Below are positions 1 to 6,367 of a DNA stretch of 13,070 nt, piece by piece. The position numbers were made by a program, and so were the translations under genes. The notes under the pieces are model-generated. The model worked only from the letters and a program-made list of their open reading frames with translations. It was not told the DNA's origin and made no database searches. The stretch's first letter is position 1. The number at the start of each line of letters is the position of its first letter. This DNA is from Mariprofundaceae bacterium (GTDB taxonomy: Bacteria; Pseudomonadota; Zetaproteobacteria; Mariprofundales; J009): NCBI GenBank assembly GCA_015489095.1, contig WFMN01000234.1, positions 1 through 13,070 of the forward strand. The letters run 5' to 3'.

Positions 1-245
1 CAGTCGCTGTTGAAGCTGTACTTGGTGGTCAGGTAGGTGCGGCTGACATTGACGCCAGTGCTGCGTTTTTTTCTCACGCCATCGGTTTTGCTGGTGGCGC
101 GGGTCAGGTCGGTGAAGACCAGCCCTTCCACCTTCAGCTTGGAATCGCCATTCTCGGCGATGGTGATGCCACCAGCGGTCGCCTGGGTGGCCATTCCCAT
201 GGTGATTGCCAGTGCGGTTGCACCGGCGATATTTCTCAATTTCAT
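1..245 (-). CDS. Outer-membrane porin-like protein, N-terminal part (3' end outside window)
   Basis: The frame reads leftwards from ATG at 243-245 and stays open to the window edge, giving 81 residues. It starts MKLRNIAGATALAITMGMAT, a Sec signal peptide with basic n-region and hydrophobic core. An ATA|G signal peptidase I site lies near residues 22-25. The mature part (KLKVEGLVFTDLTR, then VSRTYLTTKYSFNSD) alternates polar and hydrophobic residues like the first strands of a Gram-negative outer-membrane barrel; the SRTYLT...KY pattern is common in porin N-termini. A GAGGA Shine-Dalgarno lies 4 nt before the ATG. It is transcribed away from the repeat-rich gap, and a CRP-like palindrome sits about 46 nt upstream. 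The porin assignment rests on signal peptide and strand pattern only; another beta-barrel family is possible. Confidence 0.7.
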   Translation of the reverse strand, partial: MKLRNIAGATALAITMGMATQATAGGITIAENGDSKLKVEGLVFTDLTRATSKTDGVRKKRSTGVNVSRTYLTTKYSFNSD

Positions 246-261
246 TGAGTCCTCTCTATTG

Positions 262-267
262 GTTGTA
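262..267 (-). promoter_or_regulatory. Possible -10 element for the porin-like gene
   Basis: On the minus strand this reads TACAAC, matching four of six positions of TATAAT. It would place a start site near 255 and the centre of the CRP-like site about 44 nt upstream, a plausible class II activator position. No good -35 hexamer is seen, as expected for an activator-dependent promoter. This is inference from spacing. Confidence 0.25.
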
Positions 268-291
268 GTTTTCTCGTCGTGTTCGCGGCGC

Positions 292-307
292 TGTGACGCA
301 GGTCACT
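292..307 (-). promoter_or_regulatory. CRP/FNR-family-like palindromic site upstream of the porin-like gene
   Basis: The sequence is TGTGA-CGCAGG-TCACT, matching nine of ten fixed positions of the CRP consensus TGTGA-N6-TCACA. The core GTGAC/GTCAC arms are perfectly inverted. It lies 46 nt before the porin-like ATG. Known CRP proteins bind such sites, but no regulator gene is visible here, so the binding protein is inferred. Confidence 0.35.
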
Positions 308-417
308 CCGACCGCGAACGGGGCGAACCGTAGCGAGGCAATGTGTCACCAATATGACATCGTCAACAGTGGTGGTGCTGGTGTGGCAAAATGGCACGGA
401 GGGTGCCGGGTTTTGTA

Positions 418-476
418 GGGGCAATTCGCGGTCGGAGACCGCTCCTACAGCCTGTAGGAGGGGAATCCTTTCCCCG
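418..476. repeat. BIME-like REP pair, copy 1 (59 nt)
   Basis: The unit carries three adjacent perfect hairpins: GCGGTC/GACCGC (428-433 with 437-442), CTCCTACAG/CTGTAGGAG (442-450 with 452-460) and GGGGAA/TTCCCC (460-465 with 470-475). Read from the centre outwards it is two GTAGGAG-headed palindromes in inverted orientation, the layout of REP elements paired as a BIME. A GTAG at 415-418 abuts the unit. The 59 nt recur with one mismatch (A449 versus G522) at 491-549. Known REPs with a GTAG foot are mobilised by RAYT transposases; none is encoded in this window. Confidence 0.85.
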
Positions 477-490
477 AACCCCGTCCGCGC

Positions 491-549
491 GGGGCAATTC
501 GCGGTCGGAGACCGCTCCTACGGCCTGTAGGAGGGGAATCCTTTCCCCG
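491..549. repeat. BIME-like REP pair, copy 2 (59 nt)
   Basis: This is the second copy of the unit at 418-476, in direct orientation with a 73-nt period and 58 of 59 identical bases. The single change, G at 522, breaks one pair in the central hairpin. The 14-nt spacer (477-490) forms a further short palindrome CCCCG/CGGGG with the edge of this copy. The copy lies 14 nt from the kdsC stop codon. Confidence 0.85.
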
Positions 550-563
550 CCGTTACAGGGGGC

Positions 564-1124
564 TCAACCCCATCCGCACCCCTCCGGGGTGACGCCGTAC
601 GGCTCGGCGATGATCCGCCGCCACTGGCCGCGGGCGAGGATGATCCCTTCGCACGCTTGACGCACCGCGCCGCGTCCACCGCGGTGGCGGCTGTACCAAT
701 CGACGCCGCGCCGCACCGCCACATGGGCGTCGGAGGGGGCAAGGGTGAGGCCGCACAGCCGCATGGCGGGCAGATCGACGATGTCGTCGCCCATCATGGC
801 GCACTGCCTAAGGGTGATCCCCGCCTGTTCGGCCAGCGCGCGGATCCCCTCGGCTTTGTCCCAGCACCCTTGGACGATATGGGTAATCCCCAGCTCGGCG
901 GCGCGGGTGTTGACCACCTCGGAGTCGCGTCCGGTGAGGATCGCCACCTGCACCCCCGCGCGTTGCAGCAGCTTGATGCCGTGGCCATCGCGGACATTGA
1001 AGTGTTTGCTCTCCACGCCGTGGTTATCCAAGGTGATGCGGCCGTCGGTGAGCACGCCATCGACATCGAGCACCAGCATGGCGATATCGGCGGCCTGCGC
1101 CATCGGGAAGGGCGGTGGGGTCAT
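564..1124 (-). CDS. kdsC: 3-deoxy-D-manno-octulosonate 8-phosphate phosphatase
   Basis: KdsC removes phosphate from Kdo-8-phosphate to give Kdo, the third step of CMP-Kdo synthesis for lipopolysaccharide inner core; it acts in the cytosol. The 186-residue protein is a C0-type HAD phosphatase with no cap domain, the usual size for the family. HAD motif I is LDVDGVLTDG with nucleophile D20 and acid D22, motif II is LTGR (T64), K90 is the likely motif III lysine, and motif IV is MGDDIVDLP (D113, D114, D117). An AAGGAG ribosome site lies 7 nt before the ATG, fixing the start. It is the last gene of a five-gene operon, 18 nt after kdsD. The tail after residue 175 is rich in Gly/Pro, and its DNA holds a CACCCC/GGGGTG hairpin (577-591). 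Confidence 0.93.
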   Translation of the reverse strand: MTPPPFPMAQAADIAMLVLDVDGVLTDGRITLDNHGVESKHFNVRDGHGIKLLQRAGVQVAILTGRDSEVVNTRAAELGITHIVQGCWDKAEGIRALAEQAGITLRQCAMMGDDIVDLPAMRLCGLTLAPSDAHVAVRRGVDWYSRHRGGRGAVRQACEGIILARGQWRRIIAEPYGVTPEGCGWG

Positions 1125-1131
1125 GGGGATA

Positions 1132-1137
1132 CTCCTT
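1132..1137 (-). promoter_or_regulatory. Ribosome binding site of kdsC
   Basis: The minus strand reads AAGGAG with a 7-nt spacer to the ATG at 1122-1124. It is the clearest Shine-Dalgarno of the minus-strand operon, and it suggests kdsC is translated independently of kdsD, which stops just upstream. Confidence 0.75.
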
Positions 1138-1142
1138 GCGCG

Positions 1143-2114
1143 CTAGACAATGCCCTGCTGCAGCAGGTCGTGGAGGTGGACGATACCGATCGTCTCCTGA
1201 TGGTCGTCGGTGACAAACAGCGCGGTGATCTTGCGCTCCTCCATGGTGAGCACCGCCTCGGAGGCGAGCCTATCGGCGGCGATGGTGTGCGGCCTGCCGT
1301 GGCTGAAGCGGGCGACCGGCGCGTTCAGGTCGGGGGTGCCGTGTTCGAGGATGCGGCGCAGGTCGCCATCGGTCATGCAGCCGGTCAGCGTGCCGTTGTC
1401 GGTGATGCCGGTGATGCCGAGGCGGTGGCGGCTCATGGTGAGGATGGCCTCTTTCAGCGGGGTGTCGGCGGCGACCAGCGGTAGGGCATCGCCGCTGTGC
1501 ATCAGCTCCGCCACCCGCATCAGCCGCTTGCCCAGCGAACCCGCCGGATGGACGCGGGCGAAATCCTCCGGTTGGAAGCCGCGGTGGCGCAGGGTGACCA
1601 CCATCAGCGCATCGCCGAGCGCCAGCGTGGCGGTGGTGGAGGCGGTGGGCGCCAGGTTGAGTGGGCAGGCCTCGCTGCTGACCGGCACCTGGAGGGCGAC
1701 CGAGGCGTGCCGCGCCAGCGTGGAGTCGAGGTTGCCGGTGATGGCGATGATCGGGGTGCCGAGACGGGTGATGGTGGGCAGCAGCGCGCACACCTCGGTG
1801 GTTTCGCCGCTGTGGGAGAGCGCGAGTAGCACATCGCTGCGGGTGATCATGCCGAGATCGCCGTGCAGCGCCTCGGCGGCGTGGACGAAAAAGGAGGGGG
1901 TGCCGGTGGAGGCGAACGAGGCGGCGATCTTACGGGCGATGATGCCCGACTTGCCCATGCCGACCACCACCAGCCGCCCCTCCATGGCGAGGATGGTGTC
2001 GATGGCGCGGTCGAAGGCGCCGTTGAGCGACCGGCGCACGGCGTCGATCGCCGCCATCTCCAGTTGCAGCACCTCGCGCCCCTGATCGCACCACGACGGG
2101 TGGTTCACTGCCAT
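1143..2114 (-). CDS. kdsD: D-arabinose 5-phosphate isomerase
   Basis: This enzyme interconverts ribulose 5-phosphate and arabinose 5-phosphate, the entry step of Kdo synthesis, in the cytosol. The 323-residue protein has an N-terminal SIS domain (about residues 35-180, with GMGKSGIIARKIAASF and the ALSHSGETTE loop) and a C-terminal CBS pair (about 205-260 and 270-323). K55, E107, E148 and H189 fall at positions matching the catalytic residues of the E. coli enzyme (K59, E111, E152, H193), with a constant offset of four. Length agrees with the 328-residue E. coli protein. Its ATG overlaps the end of the M23 gene, with AAGGTGG a few nt upstream, so it is probably translationally coupled. The complete CBS pair favours KdsD/GutQ over shorter SIS proteins. 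The adjoining kdsC makes KdsD the better name. Confidence 0.93.
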   Translation of the reverse strand: MAVNHPSWCDQGREVLQLEMAAIDAVRRSLNGAFDRAIDTILAMEGRLVVVGMGKSGIIARKIAASFASTGTPSFFVHAAEALHGDLGMITRSDVLLALSHSGETTEVCALLPTITRLGTPIIAITGNLDSTLARHASVALQVPVSSEACPLNLAPTASTTATLALGDALMVVTLRHRGFQPEDFARVHPAGSLGKRLMRVAELMHSGDALPLVAADTPLKEAILTMSRHRLGITGITDNGTLTGCMTDGDLRRILEHGTPDLNAPVARFSHGRPHTIAADRLASEAVLTMEERKITALFVTDDHQETIGIVHLHDLLQQGIV

Positions 2115-3478
2115 GCGACCACCTTGGGCGCGGTTCCCTGCCGCAGCGCGGTCAACAAGGCCTTGGCGCGCCGGTTGAACTTGGCGCGCAGGGCGCGCGA
2201 AATCGGCTCGGACGGGGTGCGTTTCACATGCAGCGGGTTGATGGCGCGGCCATCGACATGGAACTCGAAGTGGAGATGGGGGCCGGTTGCCAACCCGCTC
2301 ATGCCGACATAGCCGATGATCTGCCCCTGCTTGACCCGCGAGCCGCGGTGCAATCCTCTGGCGTAGCCGTGGAGGTGGCCGTACACCGTGGCGTGGTGGT
2401 GGTCGTTGTGGCGGATCTTGATGTAGCGCCCGTAGCCACCCCGCCGGCCGAGATAGACGATGGTGCCGGCGCCGACGGCGTGCACCGGAGTGCCGATCGG
2501 GGCGGCGTAATCAACCCCGCGGTGGGCGCGGGTGTAGCCCAGAATCGGGTGTTTGCGCGCTAGGCTGAAACGGGAGGAGATGCGGGTGAACTTGACCGGC
2601 GCCTTGAGGAAGTTTTTGCGCATGCTGGTGCCGTCGGGGGCGTAGTAGGTGGTTTCGCCGTGGCGGTTGGTGAAGCGGATGGCGCGGAAGGTCTTGCCGC
2701 GGTTGGTGAACTCGGCGGCGAGGATGGTGGTGCCGATCGGCTTGCCGCTGCTGTCGAACCGTTCGTCGAGCAGGACGGAAAAGTGGTCGCCGTCGCGCAG
2801 GTTGCGGGCGAAATCGATATCCCAGCCGAAGATGTAGGCGAGGTTGACGATGGTGCGGTCATCGAGTCCGGCGCGGGAGGCGTCGAAAAAGAAGTTGTTG
2901 TGGATGGTGCCGGAGGCGGTGACCCAGCGCGAGGTGGTGGCGCGCTGCTGGATAGTGCTGTGCCAGCCGCCATCGCCCTTGCGGACGAGTTGCAGGAAGC
3001 GGAGCGGGTCGAGATCGAGGGTGACCGTGGTGGTTGCGCCATCGCTGCTGCGCACCAGCCGCTGGCCGGGGTGGACGCGGGTCAGCGGATAGTGCGCCTT
3101 GGCGGCCGCCGCCATCGCCAGCACATCGCGGCTGGAGAAGCCTAGGCGGCGTAGGGCGGTGCTGGCGCTGTCGCCGCTGCGGATGGTGGTGCTTCTGCTG
3201 CGCGGCCGGTGGTGGTGCCGGTCGAGCGAATCGGGGAGGGAGACCTCCAGCACCTCGTGCTTGGTTTGGGGGGCGTAGGCGGCGACAGGCACCCTCGAGC
3301 CGATGATCAGCAGCAGGAGGAGGACGACGGCGGAGGAGGCGATGGTGATCACCGTCGTGCTGTTCCAGCACGCCGCACGCGCCTTAAGCCACGCGGCCGC
3401 CTGCTTCAGCAGGGCGGTGGCTTGGGCGAGCCGGTCGGCCGGGGCGGGTCGGTGTTGGGGGGAGAAGTCCCGCGGCAT
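2105..3478 (-). CDS. Membrane-anchored M23 peptidoglycan endopeptidase (MepM/YebA-like)
   Basis: This is a predicted zinc D,D-endopeptidase that cuts peptide cross-links in the periplasm. The 457-residue protein has a basic cytosolic N-terminus, one membrane segment (about residues 41-60), a LysM/OapA-like region (about 95-165), a middle domain and a C-terminal M23 (LytM) domain (about 300-415). Zinc and catalytic residues are all present: H319 and D323 in HRGVDYA, H368 in VYGHLH, and H401/H403 in GPHLHFEFH, so it should be active, unlike EnvC/NlpD-type activators. The ATG at 3476-3478 is preferred because it starts 2 nt after the M48 stop; the frame stays open further upstream only by running into that gene. 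The ribosome site is weak, which suggests coupling. Its last 10 nt overlap the kdsD start. Confidence 0.9.
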   Translation of the reverse strand: MPRDFSPQHRPAPADRLAQATALLKQAAAWLKARAACWNSTTVITIASSAVVLLLLLIIGSRVPVAAYAPQTKHEVLEVSLPDSLDRHHHRPRSRSTTIRSGDSASTALRRLGFSSRDVLAMAAAAKAHYPLTRVHPGQRLVRSSDGATTTVTLDLDPLRFLQLVRKGDGGWHSTIQQRATTSRWVTASGTIHNNFFFDASRAGLDDRTIVNLAYIFGWDIDFARNLRDGDHFSVLLDERFDSSGKPIGTTILAAEFTNRGKTFRAIRFTNRHGETTYYAPDGTSMRKNFLKAPVKFTRISSRFSLARKHPILGYTRAHRGVDYAAPIGTPVHAVGAGTIVYLGRRGGYGRYIKIRHNDHHHATVYGHLHGYARGLHRGSRVKQGQIIGYVGMSGLATGPHLHFEFHVDGRAINPLHVKRTPSEPISRALRAKFNRRAKALLTALRQGTAPKVVAWQ

Positions 3479-3480
3479 GG

Positions 3481-4734
3481 TCAGGCTGCCTGCCGCGCCA
3501 GATGGTCGATGCGCACCGGCGCCGGTGGATGGGAGTCGTGCCACGCCGACCACAGCGGGTCGGGGGTGAGGGTGGCGGCGTTCTCTTCGTACATGGTGAT
3601 GAGCGCCTCCGCCAGCGCTTCGGCGCTGCTGTGGCGGGCGGCGTAGTCGTCGGCCTGAAACTCGTGGCGGCGGGAGAGCAGGTTCATCAGCGGGGTGAGC
3701 CAGAAGGTGAACCACGGCAACAGCAGCGTGAACAGCAACAGCAGCATGGCGTTGGAGGGGGTGGCGATCCCGAAGGTGGCGAACAACCACGGCTGCCCGC
3801 CCAGCCAGCCCAGCAGGGCGAAGCCGATCAGGCTCATCGCCAGCGAGAGCGCGATGCGCTGCACGATGTGGCGGTGCTTGAAATGGCCGAGCTCGTGGGC
3901 GAGCACCGCCTCGATCTGCAGGGGGGAGAGTTGCGTGAGCAGGGTGTCGAAAAAGACGATCCGTTTGTTGCGGCCGAAGCCGGTGAAGTAGGCGTTGCCG
4001 TGGGCGGAGCGGCGCGAGCCGTCCATCACAAACAGCCCGCCGTTGGCGAAGCCGCAGCGGGCGAGCAGCGCCTCGATGCGCGCCTTGACCTCACCCTCCT
4101 CCAGCGGGGTGAACTTGTTGAACAGCGGGGCGATCAGGGTGGGGTAGAGCCACAGCATCAGCAGCGAGAAGGCGCTCCACACCAGCCAGGCGTCGAGCCA
4201 CCAGCCGCTGCCCGCCTGTGCCATCAGCCACAGGATCAAGGCCAGCAGCGGGGTGCCGAGCAGCAGCAACAGCGCCCCCCGCTTGAGCAGGTCGCTGAAA
4301 AAGGTGGCGAGGGTGGTGCGGTTGAAGCCGAAACGGGCCTCGATGCGAAAGGTGCGGTAGAGCGACAGCGGCAGCTCCAGCACGCTGCCGATGATGGTGA
4401 AGAGCAGGATCAAGGCGATACCGTGCCCCAACGGGCCGAGTGGCAGGTGGTAGAGCTGCTGATCGAGCCACGCTAGGCCGCCGCCCACCGTCCACAGCGC
4501 GAACAGCAGCAGTTCGAACGCGCCGCTGATATGGCCGAACTGGAGCTTGGCGAGGGTGTAGTCGGCCGCTTTGCGGTGCGCCTCCAACGGGATGTTGTCG
4601 CGGAAGCGGGGCGGAACCTGCGCGCGATGGGCGAGGATATGGCGGCTGTGGCGCCAATCGAGCCACCCCTCCACCAACAGGTTGGCGACAATGGCGACGG
4701 CGAGCAGTCCGAGCAGGATTGCGCCGGGGGTCAT
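3481..4734 (-). CDS. M48-family membrane metalloprotease (Ste24/CAAX protease 1-type)
   Basis: This is a predicted inner-membrane zinc protease of 417 residues with the Ste24 layout: an N-terminal membrane region (about residues 1-200, several hydrophobic segments) followed by a catalytic domain interrupted by two further membrane segments (about 292-315 and 322-350). The zinc motif is HELGH (H280, E281, H284), and the third ligand is E358 in RRHEFQADDYA. The family-typical loop SAHGNAYFTGFG lies at 243-254. Bacterial members have no known prenylated substrates and are generally thought to act in membrane-protein quality control; the target here is unknown. The ATG overlaps the stop of the upstream oxygenase-like gene in an ATGA, a strong sign of co-translation. 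It differs from HtpX, which is shorter and lacks the large N-terminal exosite region. Confidence 0.9.
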   Translation of the reverse strand: MTPGAILLGLLAVAIVANLLVEGWLDWRHSRHILAHRAQVPPRFRDNIPLEAHRKAADYTLAKLQFGHISGAFELLLFALWTVGGGLAWLDQQLYHLPLGPLGHGIALILLFTIIGSVLELPLSLYRTFRIEARFGFNRTTLATFFSDLLKRGALLLLLGTPLLALILWLMAQAGSGWWLDAWLVWSAFSLLMLWLYPTLIAPLFNKFTPLEEGEVKARIEALLARCGFANGGLFVMDGSRRSAHGNAYFTGFGRNKRIVFFDTLLTQLSPLQIEAVLAHELGHFKHRHIVQRIALSLAMSLIGFALLGWLGGQPWLFATFGIATPSNAMLLLLFTLLLPWFTFWLTPLMNLLSRRHEFQADDYAARHSSAEALAEALITMYEENAATLTPDPLWSAWHDSHPPAPVRIDHLARQAA

Positions 4735-5762
4735 GCCGATTCCCGCATGGCAAAGCTTAACCCCTCGCCCGGTTCATCACCGAGACAGAAAACCGAGTGC
4801 CAGACGCACTCCTCCTCATCGCGTTGTGCCAGCAGCAGCAGATCGCCGGGGTTGAGCATGTAGCCGTAGCCACGGGATACCAGTCGGTGAATAAACTCCG
4901 GGTTGTGGTCGATGATCGCCTCCAGTTGGGGATGCTCGGTCTGGTTGAGTTGATCTGCCAGGTTGGAGAGAGGAAAGTCGATGGCGCGGTGTGCCGCGAA
5001 CTGCATGATCTCCTCCATCAACGCCTGTTTGGAGAGCGCCAGCCAGAAGGTGCGGCCGCTGAGCTGGGCGTAGATGACACCGGCGTGCCCCGGCTCCACA
5101 TCGTGGTGAAACAGCGCGCCGCCGTTGGGGGCGTTGAAGTAGATGATGCGCTCGACAAAGGCGATCTTCTCCAGCCCGAGGATGGGTTGCAGTTGCGCCA
5201 ACAGGGCGGGGTGGTCGGTGACGGCGGCGGATTCCGGAAAAAGCTGCTGGCACAACTCCGCCGCCAACCGCTGCCTTGCTGGGTCGGCGGCGACATCCTC
5301 GACCCCCTCGGTGCCGAACGAAAAGCGAAAACGCAGCGAGGCGTCTTGGTCGTGGAACGAGAGCCATGAGACCTTGCACCACACCTCGCCCAGCGGCGCC
5401 TCGCCATCCCACGCCTGAAAATAGAGCTTTTCGATCGCCTGCTGGTCGTGGTCGTCGGTCGAGATGGTGGTGAGATCGAAGGGGGAGTCGCGGTCGGTGG
5501 AGAAGAGGGCGGAGGGGGCGTCGCCGGCAACGATGGCGGCCATGGTGCGGTGGGCGCGGGCGATGGCGGATGCGTGGCGCGGCAGGCGGTCGCGGAGGGC
5601 GGCGGGCAGCGGGACGGCCTGCAGCTGTCGCCACTGTTGCTTGGGCGGGATCGCCCTCTCCTCCTGCTGGCAGGGGCTGACCCAACCTAGGGCAACACCC
5701 CGTCGCGTGAGGGGAAATGCGTTGGAGAGGCTAGGTTGTCGCAGGTGGTGGGTGGCGCGCAT
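4731..5762 (-). CDS. Putative cupin/JmjC-like Fe(II)-dependent oxygenase
   Basis: I do not recognise a named family. The 343-residue product (from ATG 5760-5762) is soluble and has no signal peptide. Its C-terminal half carries a double-stranded beta-helix pattern: NAPNGGALFHHDVEPGHAG, with a candidate HxD iron motif (HHD, encoded near 5100-5108), then YAQLSGRTFWLAL, GYGYMLNPGDLLLL and a distal histidine in CVWHSVFCLGDEPG. This HxD...H order, with the proline-glycine-aspartate turn before a late strand, is typical of JmjC/cupin-8 2-oxoglutarate oxygenases. The N-terminal 150 residues have no motif I can place. It heads the operon and overlaps the M48 gene by 4 nt. Neither this ATG nor an in-frame TTG at 5847-5849 has a clear ribosome site, so the start is uncertain. 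The oxygenase role is inference from motif spacing; a non-enzymatic cupin is possible. Confidence 0.65.
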   Translation of the reverse strand: MRATHHLRQPSLSNAFPLTRRGVALGWVSPCQQEERAIPPKQQWRQLQAVPLPAALRDRLPRHASAIARAHRTMAAIVAGDAPSALFSTDRDSPFDLTTISTDDHDQQAIEKLYFQAWDGEAPLGEVWCKVSWLSFHDQDASLRFRFSFGTEGVEDVAADPARQRLAAELCQQLFPESAAVTDHPALLAQLQPILGLEKIAFVERIIYFNAPNGGALFHHDVEPGHAGVIYAQLSGRTFWLALSKQALMEEIMQFAAHRAIDFPLSNLADQLNQTEHPQLEAIIDHNPEFIHRLVSRGYGYMLNPGDLLLLAQRDEEECVWHSVFCLGDEPGEGLSFAMRESA

Positions 5763-5905
5763 GGCGGCGAACAGTAGTGGCGGGCGGTGCGGTTTTCCAC
5801 CGAAATCCCGAGTAGTTTGCTCGGATATGATGGTTGCATGATACGACAATTGCCGCTACCGTTTCTGCCCTTTTTGGGGGTGGTTTTTCCTACGGAGGTG
5901 TGGCT
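5763..5905. promoter_or_regulatory. Divergent promoter region between the envelope operon and the signalling operon
   Basis: This 143-nt gap separates two operons that point away from each other, so it should hold both promoters. On the plus strand TATGAT at 5826-5831 matches five of six bases of a sigma-70 -10 box, about 75 nt before the receiver gene; no good -35 hexamer stands 16-18 nt upstream. No convincing minus-strand box was found. A TTG-initiated extension of the oxygenase gene would occupy part of this gap, which is one reason to prefer the later ATG. Confidence 0.4.
5894..5898 (+). promoter_or_regulatory. Ribosome binding site that sets the GTG start of the first receiver gene
   Basis: GGAGG is followed by a 7-nt spacer and GTG at 5906-5908. 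It decides the start: the frame is open further upstream from a TTG at 5834, but that extension lacks a ribosome site and does not resemble a receiver, whereas the GTG starts directly on the first beta strand. Confidence 0.75.
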
Positions 5906-6292
5906 GTGATTCTGGAAGTGGATGATAACGACGCGATTCGCGAGATTGTGCAGACGGTGCTTGCATCCGAGGGCTACACGGTAGCCGGCGCGGAGAGTGG
6001 CGAGCAGGCGATTGCCGAGATCGAGCGGCGGCTGGAGGCGGGGGAGCCGTTGCCGCGGTTGATGCTGCTCGATCTGACCATGCCGGGGATGAGCGGTTAC
6101 CAGACGATGGAGCGGCTACGCCAGCTCCCTGGCGCGGGGAAGGTGGCGGTGATCTTTATCAGCGCGCTGCCCGAAAGTGCGGAGCGCGACAACGCGCTGG
6201 CGGCGGGCGGGGTGGACTATTTGACCAAGCCGTTTCAGATTCCCAGACTGCTGGAGGTGGTGCGGCGCCACTTGCCGTGCGCCGTGGAGTGA
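5906..6292 (+). CDS. Single-domain response regulator (CheY-like receiver)
   Basis: The product is 128 residues, one receiver domain and nothing else. It has the acidic pair D6/D7 in MILEVDDNDA, the phospho-acceptor D56 in LMLLDLTMPGMSGY, S86 in the conserved Ser/Thr position and K108 in YLTKPF, so it should accept phosphate. With no output domain it must act by protein contact or as a phosphate shuttle or sink. It is the first gene of the plus-strand signalling operon, 75 nt before the Rossmann-headed hybrid kinase, which makes that kinase a likely partner. Start is GTG, set by the GGAGG at 5894-5898. Confidence 0.9.
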   Translation: MILEVDDNDAIREIVQTVLASEGYTVAGAESGEQAIAEIERRLEAGEPLPRLMLLDLTMPGMSGYQTMERLRQLPGAGKVAVIFISALPESAERDNALAAGGVDYLTKPFQIPRLLEVVRRHLPCAVE

Positions 6293-6357
6293 GTGTCAAT
6301 GGCGGATCGGCGAGAGGGGCATAGGATATCGGATCATCATGGAATGAATGGCAGGGC

Positions 6358-6361
6358 GGAG
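6358..6361 (+). promoter_or_regulatory. Ribosome binding site that sets the ATG start of the Rossmann-headed kinase
   Basis: GGAG with a 6-nt spacer precedes ATG 6368-6370. In-frame alternatives exist at GTG 6293, ATG 6299 and ATG 6344. The first 25 residues they would add are polar and unstructured, while 6368 starts exactly on the first beta strand of the Rossmann fold, so this start is preferred. Confidence 0.6.
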
Positions 6362-6367
6362 ATAGAG

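Larger units (their letters stand above)
246..563. other. Non-coding stretch with REP elements between the kdsC end and the porin-like gene
   Basis: No open frame here has a convincing start, ribosome site or protein pattern. The left third is the porin promoter region with the CRP-like palindrome. The right part (415-549) is a tandem pair of BIME-like hairpin units that ends 14 nt before the kdsC stop codon. The two flanking genes point the same way (minus strand), so the hairpins sit between the end of the kds operon and the porin promoter. They may stabilise or terminate the kds message, but none is followed by a T-tract. Confidence 0.75.

Noticed and set aside
37..333. Plus-strand open frame at the left edge
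   Set aside because: It is the antisense of the signal peptide and first strands of the porin-like protein and has no ribosome site.
418..549. Possible CRISPR array (two direct repeats with a spacer)
   Set aside because: There are only two 59-nt units with a 14-nt spacer, each unit is full of internal hairpins, and no cas gene is present. REP/BIME structure explains it.
577..591. CACCCC/GGGGTG hairpin as terminator of the kds operon
   Set aside because: It lies inside the kdsC coding region and has no following T-tract on the minus strand.
657..1484. Long plus-strand open frame across kdsC and kdsD
   Set aside because: It has no ribosome site or recognisable domain, and it runs across two well-supported enzymes on the other strand.
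3479..3790. N-terminal extension of the M23 endopeptidase frame by about 104 residues
   Set aside because: The extension lies inside the M48 coding region, is low-complexity Arg/His/Pro typical of an out-of-frame read, and the ATG at 3476-3478 is directly followed by a sensible protein with one membrane helix.
5763..5849. TTG-initiated extension of the oxygenase-like gene
   Set aside because: It has no ribosome site and would consume much of the only promoter space between the divergent operons. Kept as an alternative start only.
5834..5905. TTG-initiated extension of the first receiver
   Set aside because: The added residues do not belong to a receiver fold, and a strong GGAGG precedes the GTG at 5906.
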